Source: Pseudomonadota bacterium
Lineage (GTDB): Bacteria; Pseudomonadota; Gammaproteobacteria; Burkholderiales; Burkholderiaceae_D
Reading direction: 5' to 3'
Assembly: GCA_023409175.1 (NCBI GenBank)
Contig: JAEYIG010000059.1
Coordinates: 1-7,382 of the forward strand
Length of the DNA stretch: 7,382 nt
The translations under genes and the position numbers were made by a program. Positions 1 through 5,958 of this stretch are shown one piece after another (position 1 is the stretch's first letter; each line of letters begins with the position of its first letter). The notes below the pieces were generated by a model. That model did no database searches. It had not been told where the DNA came from and saw only the letters and a program-made list of their open reading frames with translations.

Positions 1-23
1 TTTTTCTTTTTATCCGTTTCACT

Positions 24-752
24 ATGTCAGACCAACCTGTTTCCCACAAATCCGGCAAGCCCATGTTTTTCAATCCTGAAGTCCGTCGCATCCGGAGTTT
101 CGTCACGCGTGCGGGACGGCTTTCCACCGGACAGGAAAAGGCGATAAAAGAATATGGCGACACGTTCTGCGTGCCATATGAAAAACGGATACTCGATTAC
201 AGACAGGTGTTTGACCGGGACGCCAAAACGATATTCGAAATCGGTTTCGGGATGGGGGAAACGACGGCGACGATTGCCGAAAGCAAGCCGGACACGAACT
301 TTATCGGTGTGGAAGTACACACTCCGGGCGTGGGCAGCCTGCTGAAACTGATCGGGGAAAAGGCCCTTTCCAATATCCGGATCATCCAGCACGATGCCGT
401 CGAAGTCCTTGAAGACATGATCGCCGAAAACTCACTCGACGGCGTACACGTCTTTTTCCCCGACCCATGGCACAAGGCACGGCACAACAAACGCCGCCTG
501 ATCCAGCCGGATTTCGTGAAATTCCTGTGCTCGCGCATCAGGGCAGGCGGTTATTTGCATTGCGCAACCGACTGGCAGGAATACGCCGAACAGATGCTGG
601 AAGTGCTGACAGGTGAGCAAGCGCTCATTAACACGGCCGCAGATTATGCCGAAAGGCCGGATTACCGGCCAGTGACCAAGTTCGAAAACCGCGGGCTCAG
701 GCTCGGCCATGGCGTCTGGGATCTTGTTTTCCATAAACGCACACCTGAATAA
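24..752 (+). CDS. trmB: tRNA (guanine-N7-)-methyltransferase TrmB
   Basis: Uses S-adenosylmethionine to methylate N7 of guanosine 46 in the variable loop of tRNAs, in the cytoplasm. The 242-residue protein has the full set of TrmB family marks: an N-terminal [13 protein letters not shown] segment (21-33), the SAM-binding motif I EIGFGMGE (72-79), [10 protein letters not shown] (95-104), the tRNA/SAM-pocket signature [12 protein letters not shown] (147-158), ATDW (181-184) and the C-terminal [10 protein letters not shown] (215-224). The length is normal for the family and the frame is intact. The start is the least certain part: ATG at 24 has only a pyrimidine-rich stretch before it and no visible Shine-Dalgarno sequence. 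The in-frame ATG at 63 has no better one, and I kept the longer form. The gene converges on the quinone oxidoreductase gene. Its upstream neighbour and promoter lie outside the window. Confidence 0.96.
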   Translation: MSDQPVSHKSGKPMFFNPEVRRIRSFVTRAGRLSTGQEKAIKEYGDTFCVPYEKRILDYRQVFDRDAKTIFEIGFGMGETTATIAESKPDTNFIGVEVHTPGVGSLLKLIGEKALSNIRIIQHDAVEVLEDMIAENSLDGVHVFFPDPWHKARHNKRRLIQPDFVKFLCSRIRAGGYLHCATDWQEYAEQMLEVLTGEQALINTAADYAERPDYRPVTKFENRGLRLGHGVWDLVFHKRTPE

Positions 753-764
753 AACAGGCTCTGC

Positions 765-799
765 AAAAAAAAGCCTGAACGTCCGGTTCAGGCTTTTTT
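765..799. terminator. Bidirectional intrinsic terminator between trmB and the oxidoreductase gene
   Basis: A 10-bp stem (771-780 with 786-795, core AGCCTGAAC/GTTCAGGCT) closes a 5-nt loop. It is flanked by a run of A on the left and a run of T on the right, so both strands show a hairpin followed by a U-tract. It starts 12 nt after the trmB stop and lies 14 nt beyond the stop of the opposing gene, as expected for a shared terminator of convergent genes. Confidence 0.93.
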
Positions 800-813
800 G
801 ATTGCTTCAAAAA

Positions 814-1794
814 TCAAATGACTTGCAGGACGATTTTCCCGAAGTGGGTATTCGACTGCATCAGTTTCTGCGCCTGCATCGCTTCAGCCAGCGGGAACAC
901 CTTATAGATGACCGGCTCGATCTTGCCTTCGTCGATCAGTGGCCAGATGTGTTTCTGCAGATTGCGGGCGATTTCGGCCTTGAATTCGTTCGAACGCGGA
1001 CGCAATGTCGAACCGGTGACCATCAATTGCCTGTGGACGATCTGCGCCAGGTCGACAGTACCCAGACGGCCGCCCAGATACGCGATCAGGACAAGCCTGC
1101 CTTCATCGGCCAGACAGTCGATTTCCTTGTCGAGCACGGCCGCACCGATAATGTCAAGAATGACGTCCACCCCTCTGTCATTCGTCGCGACCTTGATGTA
1201 TTCGGCAAAGTTTTCCGTCGTTGAGTTGATACAGCGCTCCGCCCCGATTTTTTCGCAGGCGCGGCATTTGTCTTCCGTTCTGGCCGTCGCGAATACGCGA
1301 TGTCCCATTGCTTTTGCCATCTGGATGGCGGTGACGCCGATACCGGATGCACCGGCCTGAACCAGCAGGGTTTCATTGCCTTTCAGGCGCCCCAGATCGA
1401 AAACGTTGCTCCAGACCGTAAATGTGGTTTCCGGCAAGGAGGCCGCTTCAACGGGCGTCAATCCTTTCGGGATCGGCAGGCACAACTTGACCTGCGCCGT
1501 ACAGTATTCGGCATAACCCCCACCCTGAACCAGCGCACAAACCATGTCGCCGATCCTGAACTGGCTGCCTTCAACATCGCCACCGACGATTTCACCGGCG
1601 ATTTCCAGGCCGGGAATGTCCGGAGCGCCCTTCGGCACGACATAACGGCCGATCCTTTGCAAAACGTCAGGCCGGTTGATCCCCGCGGCATGCACCCTGA
1701 CAAGCACTTCTCCCTTTTTGGGGACTGGTATTTCCCTCTCGGTCATCTGCAGATAACCGGAGGAACCCTTGTTGATGATTTCAATCGCTTTCAT
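814..1794 (-). CDS. NAD(P)H quinone oxidoreductase, PIG3/zeta-crystallin type (zinc-free MDR family)
   Basis: Medium-chain dehydrogenase/reductase of the quinone oxidoreductase group, expected to reduce quinone-like substrates with NADPH in the cytoplasm; the physiological substrate is unknown. The 326-residue protein has an N-terminal GroES-like domain (about 28-115) with the AGINRPD motif (37-43) typical of PIG3-like enzymes. It also has a Rossmann domain with the nucleotide-binding AGASGIG (147-153), followed by a basic stretch ATARTEDK (169-176) that suggests NADPH preference. I see no structural-zinc cysteine cluster of the alcohol dehydrogenase type. The start is supported by an AGGGGG Shine-Dalgarno-like sequence about 9 nt upstream. 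It lies 259 bp downstream of pnp on the same strand, beyond a pnp terminator, so it either has its own promoter or depends on readthrough. I found no convincing promoter in that gap. Family assignment is firm; the exact substrate is not. Confidence 0.93.
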   Translation of the reverse strand: MKAIEIINKGSSGYLQMTEREIPVPKKGEVLVRVHAAGINRPDVLQRIGRYVVPKGAPDIPGLEIAGEIVGGDVEGSQFRIGDMVCALVQGGGYAEYCTAQVKLCLPIPKGLTPVEAASLPETTFTVWSNVFDLGRLKGNETLLVQAGASGIGVTAIQMAKAMGHRVFATARTEDKCRACEKIGAERCINSTTENFAEYIKVATNDRGVDVILDIIGAAVLDKEIDCLADEGRLVLIAYLGGRLGTVDLAQIVHRQLMVTGSTLRPRSNEFKAEIARNLQKHIWPLIDEGKIEPVIYKVFPLAEAMQAQKLMQSNTHFGKIVLQVI

Positions 1795-1970
1795 ACGTCA
1801 ATTCCCCCTGTGGAATGTGGTTTAAAAGGGAACTATTCTGGAATCCTGTGCAGGACTTTGTACGCCCTGCCTTCATAACGCCGACATGATAAGGCCGACT
1901 TTCCAATAAAGGTTCTTTTAATATCATACAAACGTCAAATAAGCCGGTTTTTCCGGATCATGCGTTTTTC

Positions 1971-2007
1971 AAACAAAAATCCTCCCGGACAGTTGCCCAG
2001 GAGGATT
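1971..2007 (-). terminator. Intrinsic terminator downstream of pnp
   Basis: An 8-bp perfect stem (1978-1985 with 2000-2007, AATCCTCC/GGAGGATT) encloses a 14-nt loop. Read on the minus strand it is followed by TTTTTGTTT, a good U-tract. It lies about 47 nt past the pnp stop codon. The plus strand also has CTTTTT after the stem, so some activity in that direction is possible, but no plus-strand gene ends here. Confidence 0.85.
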
Positions 2008-2053
2008 CTTTTTCAGCATTCAGGCACATCTTGCGAGATGCCCAAAATAACGC

Positions 2054-4192
2054 TTATTCTGCTTCAGGAGCTGGTGCTGGAGCAGGATTTTCTTCAGCGG
2101 CTGCAGCCTTCATCGACAGTTTGATGCGGCCTCGGTCGTCCGTTTCGAGGACCTTGACGCGGACATTCTGTCCTTCTTCCAGATAATCGGCAACGGCGTT
2201 GACGCGTTCGCTGGCGATCTGGCTGATGTGCAGCAGGCCATCCTTGCCTGGCAATATCTGAACAATAGCGCCGAAATCGAGCAATTTCAAGACAGTGCCT
2301 TCATAGACCTTGCCGACTTCAACGGATGCGGTCAGTTCTTCGATACGGCGTTTGGCTTCCTGACCGGCAGCGGCGTCAACCGATGCGATCGTGACGACAC
2401 CGTCATCGGAGATGTCGATCTGCGCACCGGTTTCTTCAGTCAGTGCACGGATAACGGCACCGCCTTTACCGATAACGTCACGGATCTTTTCAGGATTGAT
2501 GCGGATCGTGATCAGGCGTGGAGCGAAATCGGACAGTTCGGTCTTGAACTGTGGCATCGCTTCCTGCATTTTTCCGAGGATATGCATGCGGCCTTCCTTG
2601 GCCTGGGCCAGTGCGACCTGCATGATTTCCTTGGTGATGCCCTGGATCTTGATGTCCATCTGCAAGGCGTTCACGCCGTTTGCGGTACCGGCTACCTTGA
2701 AGTCCATATCGCCAAGGTGATCTTCATCACCCAGAATATCGGTCAGGACGGCAAACTTGTTGCCTTCCTTGATCAGGCCCATCGCGATGCCGGCAACATG
2801 GTTTCTGACCGGTACGCCAGCGTCCATCAATGCCAGGCTGCCGCCGCAGACGGAAGCCATCGACGAGGAACCGTTGGATTCCATGATTTCGGAAACCAGA
2901 CGGATGGAATAGCTGAATTCTTCCTGTGACGGCAGGCAGGCAATCAAGGCGCGTTTCGCCAGACGACCGTGGCCGATTTCACGACGTTTCGGTGTGCCGA
3001 CACGGCCGGTTTCGCCAGTTGCAAATGGAGGCATATTGTAATGCATCATGAATGCATCGCTGTATTCACCCATCAAGGCGTCGATTTTCTGGTTGTCACG
3101 CGCTGTGCCCAGCGTGGCAACGACCAGAGCCTGTGTTTCACCACGGGTGAACAGGGCGGAACCGTGTGTTCTTGGCAGGACACCGGTACGAATCGTGATC
3201 GGACGGACGGTACGGGTATCACGACCGTCGATACGGGGTTCACCGTCCAGAATCTGGGAACGGACGATTTTGGCTTCGAGGTCGAACATGATATTGCCGA
3301 CTTCGACAGAGTCAGGAGCAGATTCGCCTTTGGCTTCCGCTTCGGCAGCCAGTGTCTTGCTGACGTTGTCGTAAATATGGCGCAGTTCGGTTGAACGGGC
3401 CTGTTTCTGGCGAATCTGATAGGCTTTGCGCAATTCAGGTTCAGCGATTCTGGATACGGCAGCGATCAGTTCTTCATTTTTTGGAGCAGGCGCCCATTCG
3501 ACTTCAGGCTTGCCACCGTCACGGACGAGTTCGTCGATAGCGTCGATGACGACTTTCATCTGTTCATGGCCGAATACGACTGCACCCAGCATGACGTCTT
3601 CAGGCAGTTCTTCCGCTTCGGATTCAACCATCAGAACAGCCTGTTCCGTACCGGCGACAACCAGATCCATTTTGGATAATGGCAACTGGGAAGCGGTTGG
3701 ATTCAGGACATACTGGCCGTCGATATAACCGACACGGGCAGCACCCAGAGGGCCGTTGAAAGGAATACCGGAAACACACAGGGCAGCAGAAGCGGCGATC
3801 ATTGACGGGATGTCAGGATCGACTTCAGGATTGACGGACAGGACATGGATGATGACCTGAACCTCATTGAAATAACCTTCAGGAAAGAGTGGACGGATCG
3901 GACGGTCGATCAGGCGGGACGTCAGGGTTTCCTTTTCGGAAGGACGGCCTTCACGTTTGAAAAAACTGCCCGGAATACGGCCGGCTGCATAGCTTTTTTC
4001 AATATAATCAACGGTCAATGGGAAAAAATCCTGTCCCGGTTTGGCATCGTCTTTAGCGACGACGGTTGCCAGCACGACGGTATCGTCCATTGACACCATC
4101 ACTGCGCCGCTGGCCTGGCGCGCAATCTCACCTGTTTCAAGGGTCACTGTATGTTGACCGTACTGGAAGGTCTTGCTTACTTTATTAAACAT
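2054..4192 (-). CDS. pnp: Polyribonucleotide nucleotidyltransferase (PNPase)
   Basis: Phosphorolytic 3'-5' exoribonuclease that releases nucleoside diphosphates. It acts as a trimer in mRNA decay and, in many bacteria, within the RNase E degradosome. The 712-residue product matches the usual length (E. coli 711). Domains in order: first RNase PH domain (about 13-145), helical linker (about 148-235), second RNase PH domain (about 320-545), KH domain with GKGG at 575-578, and S1 RNA-binding domain (about 622-695), then a short Ala/Pro/Glu tail. The second RNase PH domain holds [15 protein letters not shown]. By alignment with E. coli D486 and D492, the catalytic aspartates are D491 and D497, and both are present. 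The start has a GAAAGGA Shine-Dalgarno sequence 5 nt upstream. The gene follows rpsO, the conserved arrangement. Autoregulation through RNase III cleavage of the leader is known in E. coli; here it is inferred from the leader hairpins. Confidence 0.98.
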   Translation of the reverse strand: MFNKVSKTFQYGQHTVTLETGEIARQASGAVMVSMDDTVVLATVVAKDDAKPGQDFFPLTVDYIEKSYAAGRIPGSFFKREGRPSEKETLTSRLIDRPIRPLFPEGYFNEVQVIIHVLSVNPEVDPDIPSMIAASAALCVSGIPFNGPLGAARVGYIDGQYVLNPTASQLPLSKMDLVVAGTEQAVLMVESEAEELPEDVMLGAVVFGHEQMKVVIDAIDELVRDGGKPEVEWAPAPKNEELIAAVSRIAEPELRKAYQIRQKQARSTELRHIYDNVSKTLAAEAEAKGESAPDSVEVGNIMFDLEAKIVRSQILDGEPRIDGRDTRTVRPITIRTGVLPRTHGSALFTRGETQALVVATLGTARDNQKIDALMGEYSDAFMMHYNMPPFATGETGRVGTPKRREIGHGRLAKRALIACLPSQEEFSYSIRLVSEIMESNGSSSMASVCGGSLALMDAGVPVRNHVAGIAMGLIKEGNKFAVLTDILGDEDHLGDMDFKVAGTANGVNALQMDIKIQGITKEIMQVALAQAKEGRMHILGKMQEAMPQFKTELSDFAPRLITIRINPEKIRDVIGKGGAVIRALTEETGAQIDISDDGVVTIASVDAAAGQEAKRRIEELTASVEVGKVYEGTVLKLLDFGAIVQILPGKDGLLHISQIASERVNAVADYLEEGQNVRVKVLETDDRGRIKLSMKAAAAEENPAPAPAPEAE

Positions 4193-4197
4193 GTAAT

Positions 4198-4204
4198 TCC
4201 TTTC
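4198..4204 (-). promoter_or_regulatory. pnp ribosome binding site
   Basis: GAAAGGA on the minus strand, 5 nt before the pnp ATG. It fixes the start at 4192. It lies just downstream of the leader hairpin at 4213-4235, so hairpin processing could influence access to it. Confidence 0.8.
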
Positions 4205-4212
4205 AATTTTGC

Positions 4213-4235
4213 CGACAGTATTTCAGGCGCTGTCG
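4213..4235 (-). promoter_or_regulatory. Stem-loop in the pnp leader, next to the ribosome binding site
   Basis: A perfect 6-bp inverted repeat (CGACAG at 4213-4218 with CTGTCG at 4230-4235) with an 11-nt loop. It ends about 20 nt before the pnp start codon and has no U-tract. In E. coli the pnp leader contains an RNase III-cleaved stem through which PNPase represses its own synthesis. This hairpin occupies the equivalent place but is shorter, so the role is inferred. Confidence 0.45.
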
Positions 4236-4306
4236 TTCACCTCATTTCAAACGATTAATATCAATTAACCACACTTTTAACGCTTTTTACCGCAAACGGC
4301 CATAAC

Positions 4307-4341
4307 GAAATGCCCGCGACAGATACTGGCGCAGGCATTTC
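4307..4341 (-). terminator. rpsO-pnp intercistronic hairpin (weak terminator or RNA-processing site)
   Basis: A long imperfect hairpin starts 26 nt after the rpsO stop. An 8-bp stem (4307-4314 with 4334-4341, GAAATGCC/GGCATTTC) is followed by a C/A mismatch and 3 more pairs (4316-4318 with 4330-4332). A possible inner CAG/CTG extension follows. On the minus strand it is not followed by a U-tract (GTTATGGCC), so full intrinsic termination is unlikely. It fits partial termination, 3'-end protection of rpsO mRNA, or RNase III cleavage between rpsO and pnp. Confidence 0.55.
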
Positions 4342-4367
4342 ATAAAGATTCCAGACTCGCAATGCGA

Positions 4368-4637
4368 TTATTTTCTCAATCCGAGTTTGGCGATCAGGTC
4401 ACGATAACGGTTGATGTCTTTCTTGCGCAGATAAGCCAGCAGATCCTTGCGACGGTTAACCATCATAATCAGACCACGACGGGAATGATGATCTTTGGAG
4501 TGAACCTTGAAGTGGCCATTCAGGTCGTTGATACGTGCGGTCAACAAAGCAACCTGAACTTCCGGGGATCCGGTATCGTTTTGACCGCGTGCATTCGACG
4601 ATACAATCGCAGCCTTGTCTTCTTTAAGCAATGCCAT
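4368..4637 (-). CDS. rpsO: 30S ribosomal protein S15
   Basis: Primary binding protein of the 16S rRNA central domain, which starts assembly of the 30S platform and contributes to intersubunit bridging. The 89-residue protein has the standard bacterial length. It carries the family signatures [10 protein letters not shown] (21-30), [11 protein letters not shown] (46-56) and the basic C-terminal helix ending KLGLRK. The start is ATG at 4637 (MALLKEDK), with TAGGAA 8 nt upstream. An in-frame ATG 18 nt further out (4655) sits on the far side of that Shine-Dalgarno sequence and would add six atypical residues, so I rejected it. The gene is first in an rpsO-pnp unit and divergent from the lipoprotein pair. 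S15 commonly represses its own translation by binding its leader. Confidence 0.98.
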   Translation of the reverse strand: MALLKEDKAAIVSSNARGQNDTGSPEVQVALLTARINDLNGHFKVHSKDHHSRRGLIMMVNRRKDLLAYLRKKDINRYRDLIAKLGLRK

Positions 4638-4645
4638 AATATTAA

Positions 4646-4651
4646 TTCCTA
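4646..4651 (-). promoter_or_regulatory. rpsO ribosome binding site, which decides the start
   Basis: TAGGAA on the minus strand, 8 nt before ATG 4637. The competing ATG at 4655 lies immediately 5' of this site and has no Shine-Dalgarno sequence of its own. Confidence 0.8.
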
Positions 4652-4664
4652 ACATGCGACATAT

Positions 4665-4678
4665 GGAGAAATTACCCC
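4665..4678 (-). promoter_or_regulatory. Small hairpin in the rpsO leader, candidate S15 autoregulatory element
   Basis: On the minus strand GGGG TAATTT CTCC can form a 4-bp helix containing a G-U pair next to G-C pairs, about 14 nt upstream of the Shine-Dalgarno sequence. S15 is known to recognise a GU/GC motif in 16S rRNA, and several bacteria carry S15-binding leaders upstream of rpsO. The helix is short and the role is a guess from position. Confidence 0.25.
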
Positions 4679-4703
4679 AAGTGCCGTGAACAAATAAAAT
4701 AAA

Positions 4704-4723
4704 TACCGGTCATATAACCGGTA
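4704..4723. repeat. Inverted repeat TACCGGT-N6-ACCGGTA at the rpsO transcription start
   Basis: A perfect 7-bp inverted repeat (4704-4710 with 4717-4723) with the 6-nt centre CATATA. Each arm contains the self-complementary hexamer ACCGGT. It begins 4 nt downstream of the rpsO -10 box, so it either starts the transcript as a 5'-terminal stem-loop or acts as a DNA operator between the divergent rpsO and lipoprotein genes. On the minus strand it is followed by TTTATTTTATTTG, so an attenuator-like reading is also possible. Confidence 0.6.
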
Positions 4724-4727
4724 GCGC

Positions 4728-4756
4728 AGTATAACGGAAAAGCGTTTTATGTACAA
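4728..4756 (-). promoter_or_regulatory. Sigma-70 type promoter of rpsO
   Basis: On the minus strand, a -35 box TTGTAC (4756-4751), a 17-nt spacer and a -10 box TATACT (4733-4728). The -10 matches the consensus at 5 of 6 positions. The -35 matches at 3 of 6, including the important TTG. Transcription would start near 4720-4722, giving a leader of about 85 nt. The discriminator after the -10 is GCGC-rich, as in stringently controlled ribosomal promoters. Confidence 0.7.
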
Positions 4757-4783
4757 TATGGATACAAGCGGATTCAACCTTTA

Positions 4784-4788
4784 AAGGA
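4784..4788 (+). promoter_or_regulatory. Ribosome binding site of the first lipoprotein gene
   Basis: AAGGA, 7 nt before the ATG at 4796, supporting that start. The upstream TACAAT at 4752-4757 could be a -10 box, but no matching -35 is visible at 16-18 nt. Confidence 0.7.
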
Positions 4789-4795
4789 AAACATC

Positions 4796-5275
4796 ATGAA
4801 ACGCCTATCGTTACTGATTCTGCCCGTTTTACTGTTCATGACGGGCTGTGCCTCGATATTCACCAATCCGGCACCGGGGTCAACCGTTGCCGAAGTGATT
4901 GCATTGAAAGGCAAACCTGATGCGCAGTATCAGGATGGAAATACAACACTGCTGGAATGGTCAGTCCCTGCATGGGGGGATCATGCCTACATGGCACGAT
5001 TTGGTGCCGATGGAAAACTGGTTTCATACAAACAGGTTTTGACGCGCGAAAATTTCGGCACGATCAAAATCAATGAATTCAATAAAAACGATGTTCTGAA
5101 AACTGTCGGCCATCCGACGGAAACCGAAATGTCGCCGTTGTCGGGTTATGAGATATGGTCTTACCGGTACCTGGAAGAAGGGATATGGCATTCCATGATG
5201 CACGTATTCTTCGACTCGAACGGAATCGTCAGGAAAATGGAAAACGGACAAGACCCGATGTATCTGCTTGACTAG
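4796..5275 (+). CDS. Lipoprotein with two BamE/SmpA-like half-repeats (first tandem paralogue)
   Basis: Predicted outer-membrane lipoprotein of unknown function, 159 residues. A lipoprotein signal peptide with a basic start (MKR) and a hydrophobic core ends in MTGC, making C18 the lipidated residue; alanine at +2 favours outer-membrane sorting. The mature part holds two similar segments, about 27-82 and 93-148. Landmarks repeat at a fixed distance: V34/V100, G39/G105, P41/P107 and W55/W121 are each 66 apart, and G73/G143 is 70 apart. The pattern (helix, G-x-P turn, EW-type strand, strands ending in a D-x-G turn) resembles the SmpA/OmlA/BamE domain, but this is recognition by eye. Similar two-repeat lipoproteins occur in other Burkholderiales, as I recall. 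A second copy follows 52 nt downstream with no terminator between, so the pair is probably one transcript. It is not bamE itself, which is shorter and single-domain. Confidence 0.85.
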   Translation: MKRLSLLILPVLLFMTGCASIFTNPAPGSTVAEVIALKGKPDAQYQDGNTTLLEWSVPAWGDHAYMARFGADGKLVSYKQVLTRENFGTIKINEFNKNDVLKTVGHPTETEMSPLSGYEIWSYRYLEEGIWHSMMHVFFDSNGIVRKMENGQDPMYLLD

Positions 5276-5327
5276 ATGAAGAACCGGCGATGGAGAGACC
5301 AAACGGTAATGAGACAAGGAGACACCC

Positions 5328-5894
5328 ATGAAGCATTCGCTATCGGCAATCTTGCTGGCTGCCACGCTTGCACTGGTCGGCTGCGCCAGCGTTTTCACTC
5401 CACTGACTCCGGGTATGCCGGTACAGGAAGTCATCGCCCTCAAGGGCCAACCCGCCATTCAGTATCCTGACGGGAACACGACAATTCTTGAATGGCCCGC
5501 CGGGGAATGGTCACAGTATGCCTATATGGCCCGGATCGGCCCCGATGGCAAACTGATCTCTTACGACAATGTCCGCACCCGTGAGCAGTTCGCCAAGATC
5601 AAGGTCAACCAGTTCAATAAAAATGACGTCCTTAGGACGATCGGCCATCCGACGGAAACGGAATATCTCCCGCTGAAAAAACAGGAAGTCTGGTCTTACC
5701 GGTACAAGGAAGACGGCATGTGGAATTCCATGATGCACGTTTATTTCGATTCGAATGGCATCGTGCGGGGAATGGAAAACGGGCAGGACCCGCTTTATTT
5801 GCGTGACGGCTTCTGGGGCGGCCCCGGGATCGGGATCGGCGTCGGCAGTGGAGGCCGGATCGGTGGCGGCATCGGGATCGGCATCGGTTTCTGA
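5328..5894 (+). CDS. Lipoprotein with two BamE/SmpA-like half-repeats and a Gly/Ile-rich tail (second tandem paralogue)
   Basis: Predicted outer-membrane lipoprotein of unknown function, 188 residues. The signal peptide ends in LVGC, lipidated at C19, with alanine at +2. Residues 19-160 align without gaps to residues 18-159 of the upstream paralogue, with 96 of 142 identical by my hand count. Best conserved are FNKNDVL, GHPTETE, WSYRY and FDSNGIVR. The same 66-residue internal offset is present (G40/G106, W56/W122). Beyond the end of the paralogue it has a 28-residue extension, 161-188, almost entirely Gly, Ile and Val, ending GIGIGIGF. A strong AAGGAGA Shine-Dalgarno sequence lies 5 nt before the ATG. 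It is followed by a strong terminator and is the last gene of the presumed pair. The duplication looks old, because silent positions have diverged while protein motifs are kept. Confidence 0.87.
   Translation: MKHSLSAILLAATLALVGCASVFTPLTPGMPVQEVIALKGQPAIQYPDGNTTILEWPAGEWSQYAYMARIGPDGKLISYDNVRTREQFAKIKVNQFNKNDVLRTIGHPTETEYLPLKKQEVWSYRYKEDGMWNSMMHVYFDSNGIVRGMENGQDPLYLRDGFWGGPGIGIGVGSGGRIGGGIGIGIGF
5826..5888 (+). repeat. Degenerate hexamer-like repeat coding for the Gly/Ile tail
   Basis: ATCGG occurs six times (starting at 5829, 5835, 5859, 5871, 5877 and 5883), mostly inside GG-ATC-GG units and usually at 6-nt multiples. It is in frame with the Gly-Ile dipeptides of the second lipoprotein. 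Such a tract could expand or contract by slippage in steps of two codons without breaking the frame. Confidence 0.6.
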
Positions 5895-5911
5895 AAAGAC
5901 ATTTCCCCAAT

Positions 5912-5944
5912 AAAAAAAGGATGCGGGCTTCGCATCCTTTTTTT
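5912..5944. terminator. Bidirectional intrinsic terminator between the lipoprotein pair and leuA
   Basis: A perfect 14-bp inverted repeat (5912-5925 with 5931-5944): seven A, then GGATGCG, a 5-nt loop, CGCATCC and seven T. Both strands therefore show a strong GC stem and a U-tract. It begins 17 nt after the lipoprotein stop and lies 14 nt beyond the leuA stop. Confidence 0.96.
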
Positions 5945-5958
5945 GACTTCAGAACAGC

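Noticed and set aside
1300..1878. A 192-codon plus-strand frame overlapping the oxidoreductase gene and its upstream gap
   Set aside because: Most of it is antisense to the conserved Rossmann and GroES-like domains. It has no good ribosome binding site and no recognisable motif.
1795..1970. A promoter for the oxidoreductase gene (TATGAT and TTGACG on the minus strand near 1925-1935)
   Set aside because: The two boxes overlap instead of lying 16-18 nt apart, and no other pair with sensible spacing is visible. A small CCGG-T5-CCGG repeat at 1944-1956 is too short to interpret.
2228..2929. A 233-codon open frame on the plus strand inside pnp
   Set aside because: It is antisense to a fully convincing PNPase, has no recognisable domain, and its composition is what the complement of pnp codons gives.
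4236..4300. A pnp-specific promoter in the AT-rich part of the rpsO-pnp spacer
   Set aside because: Several TATTAA/TTAATC-like -10 candidates exist, but none has a matching -35 at proper spacing. A pnp promoter here is plausible from E. coli but not supported by the sequence.
4635..4655. An upstream ATG at 4655 as the rpsO start
   Set aside because: It lies 5' of the clear Shine-Dalgarno sequence and would add six residues not found in S15, which normally begins at the second methionine.
4728..4757. A plus-strand promoter for the lipoprotein pair (TACAAT at 4752-4757)
   Set aside because: No -35 box is found at 16-18 nt, and the hexamer overlaps the rpsO -35 region. The pair must have a promoter nearby but I cannot place it.
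5276..5470. A 64-codon frame starting right after the first lipoprotein stop
   Set aside because: It runs into the second lipoprotein gene in another frame, lacks a Shine-Dalgarno sequence, and its product resembles nothing.
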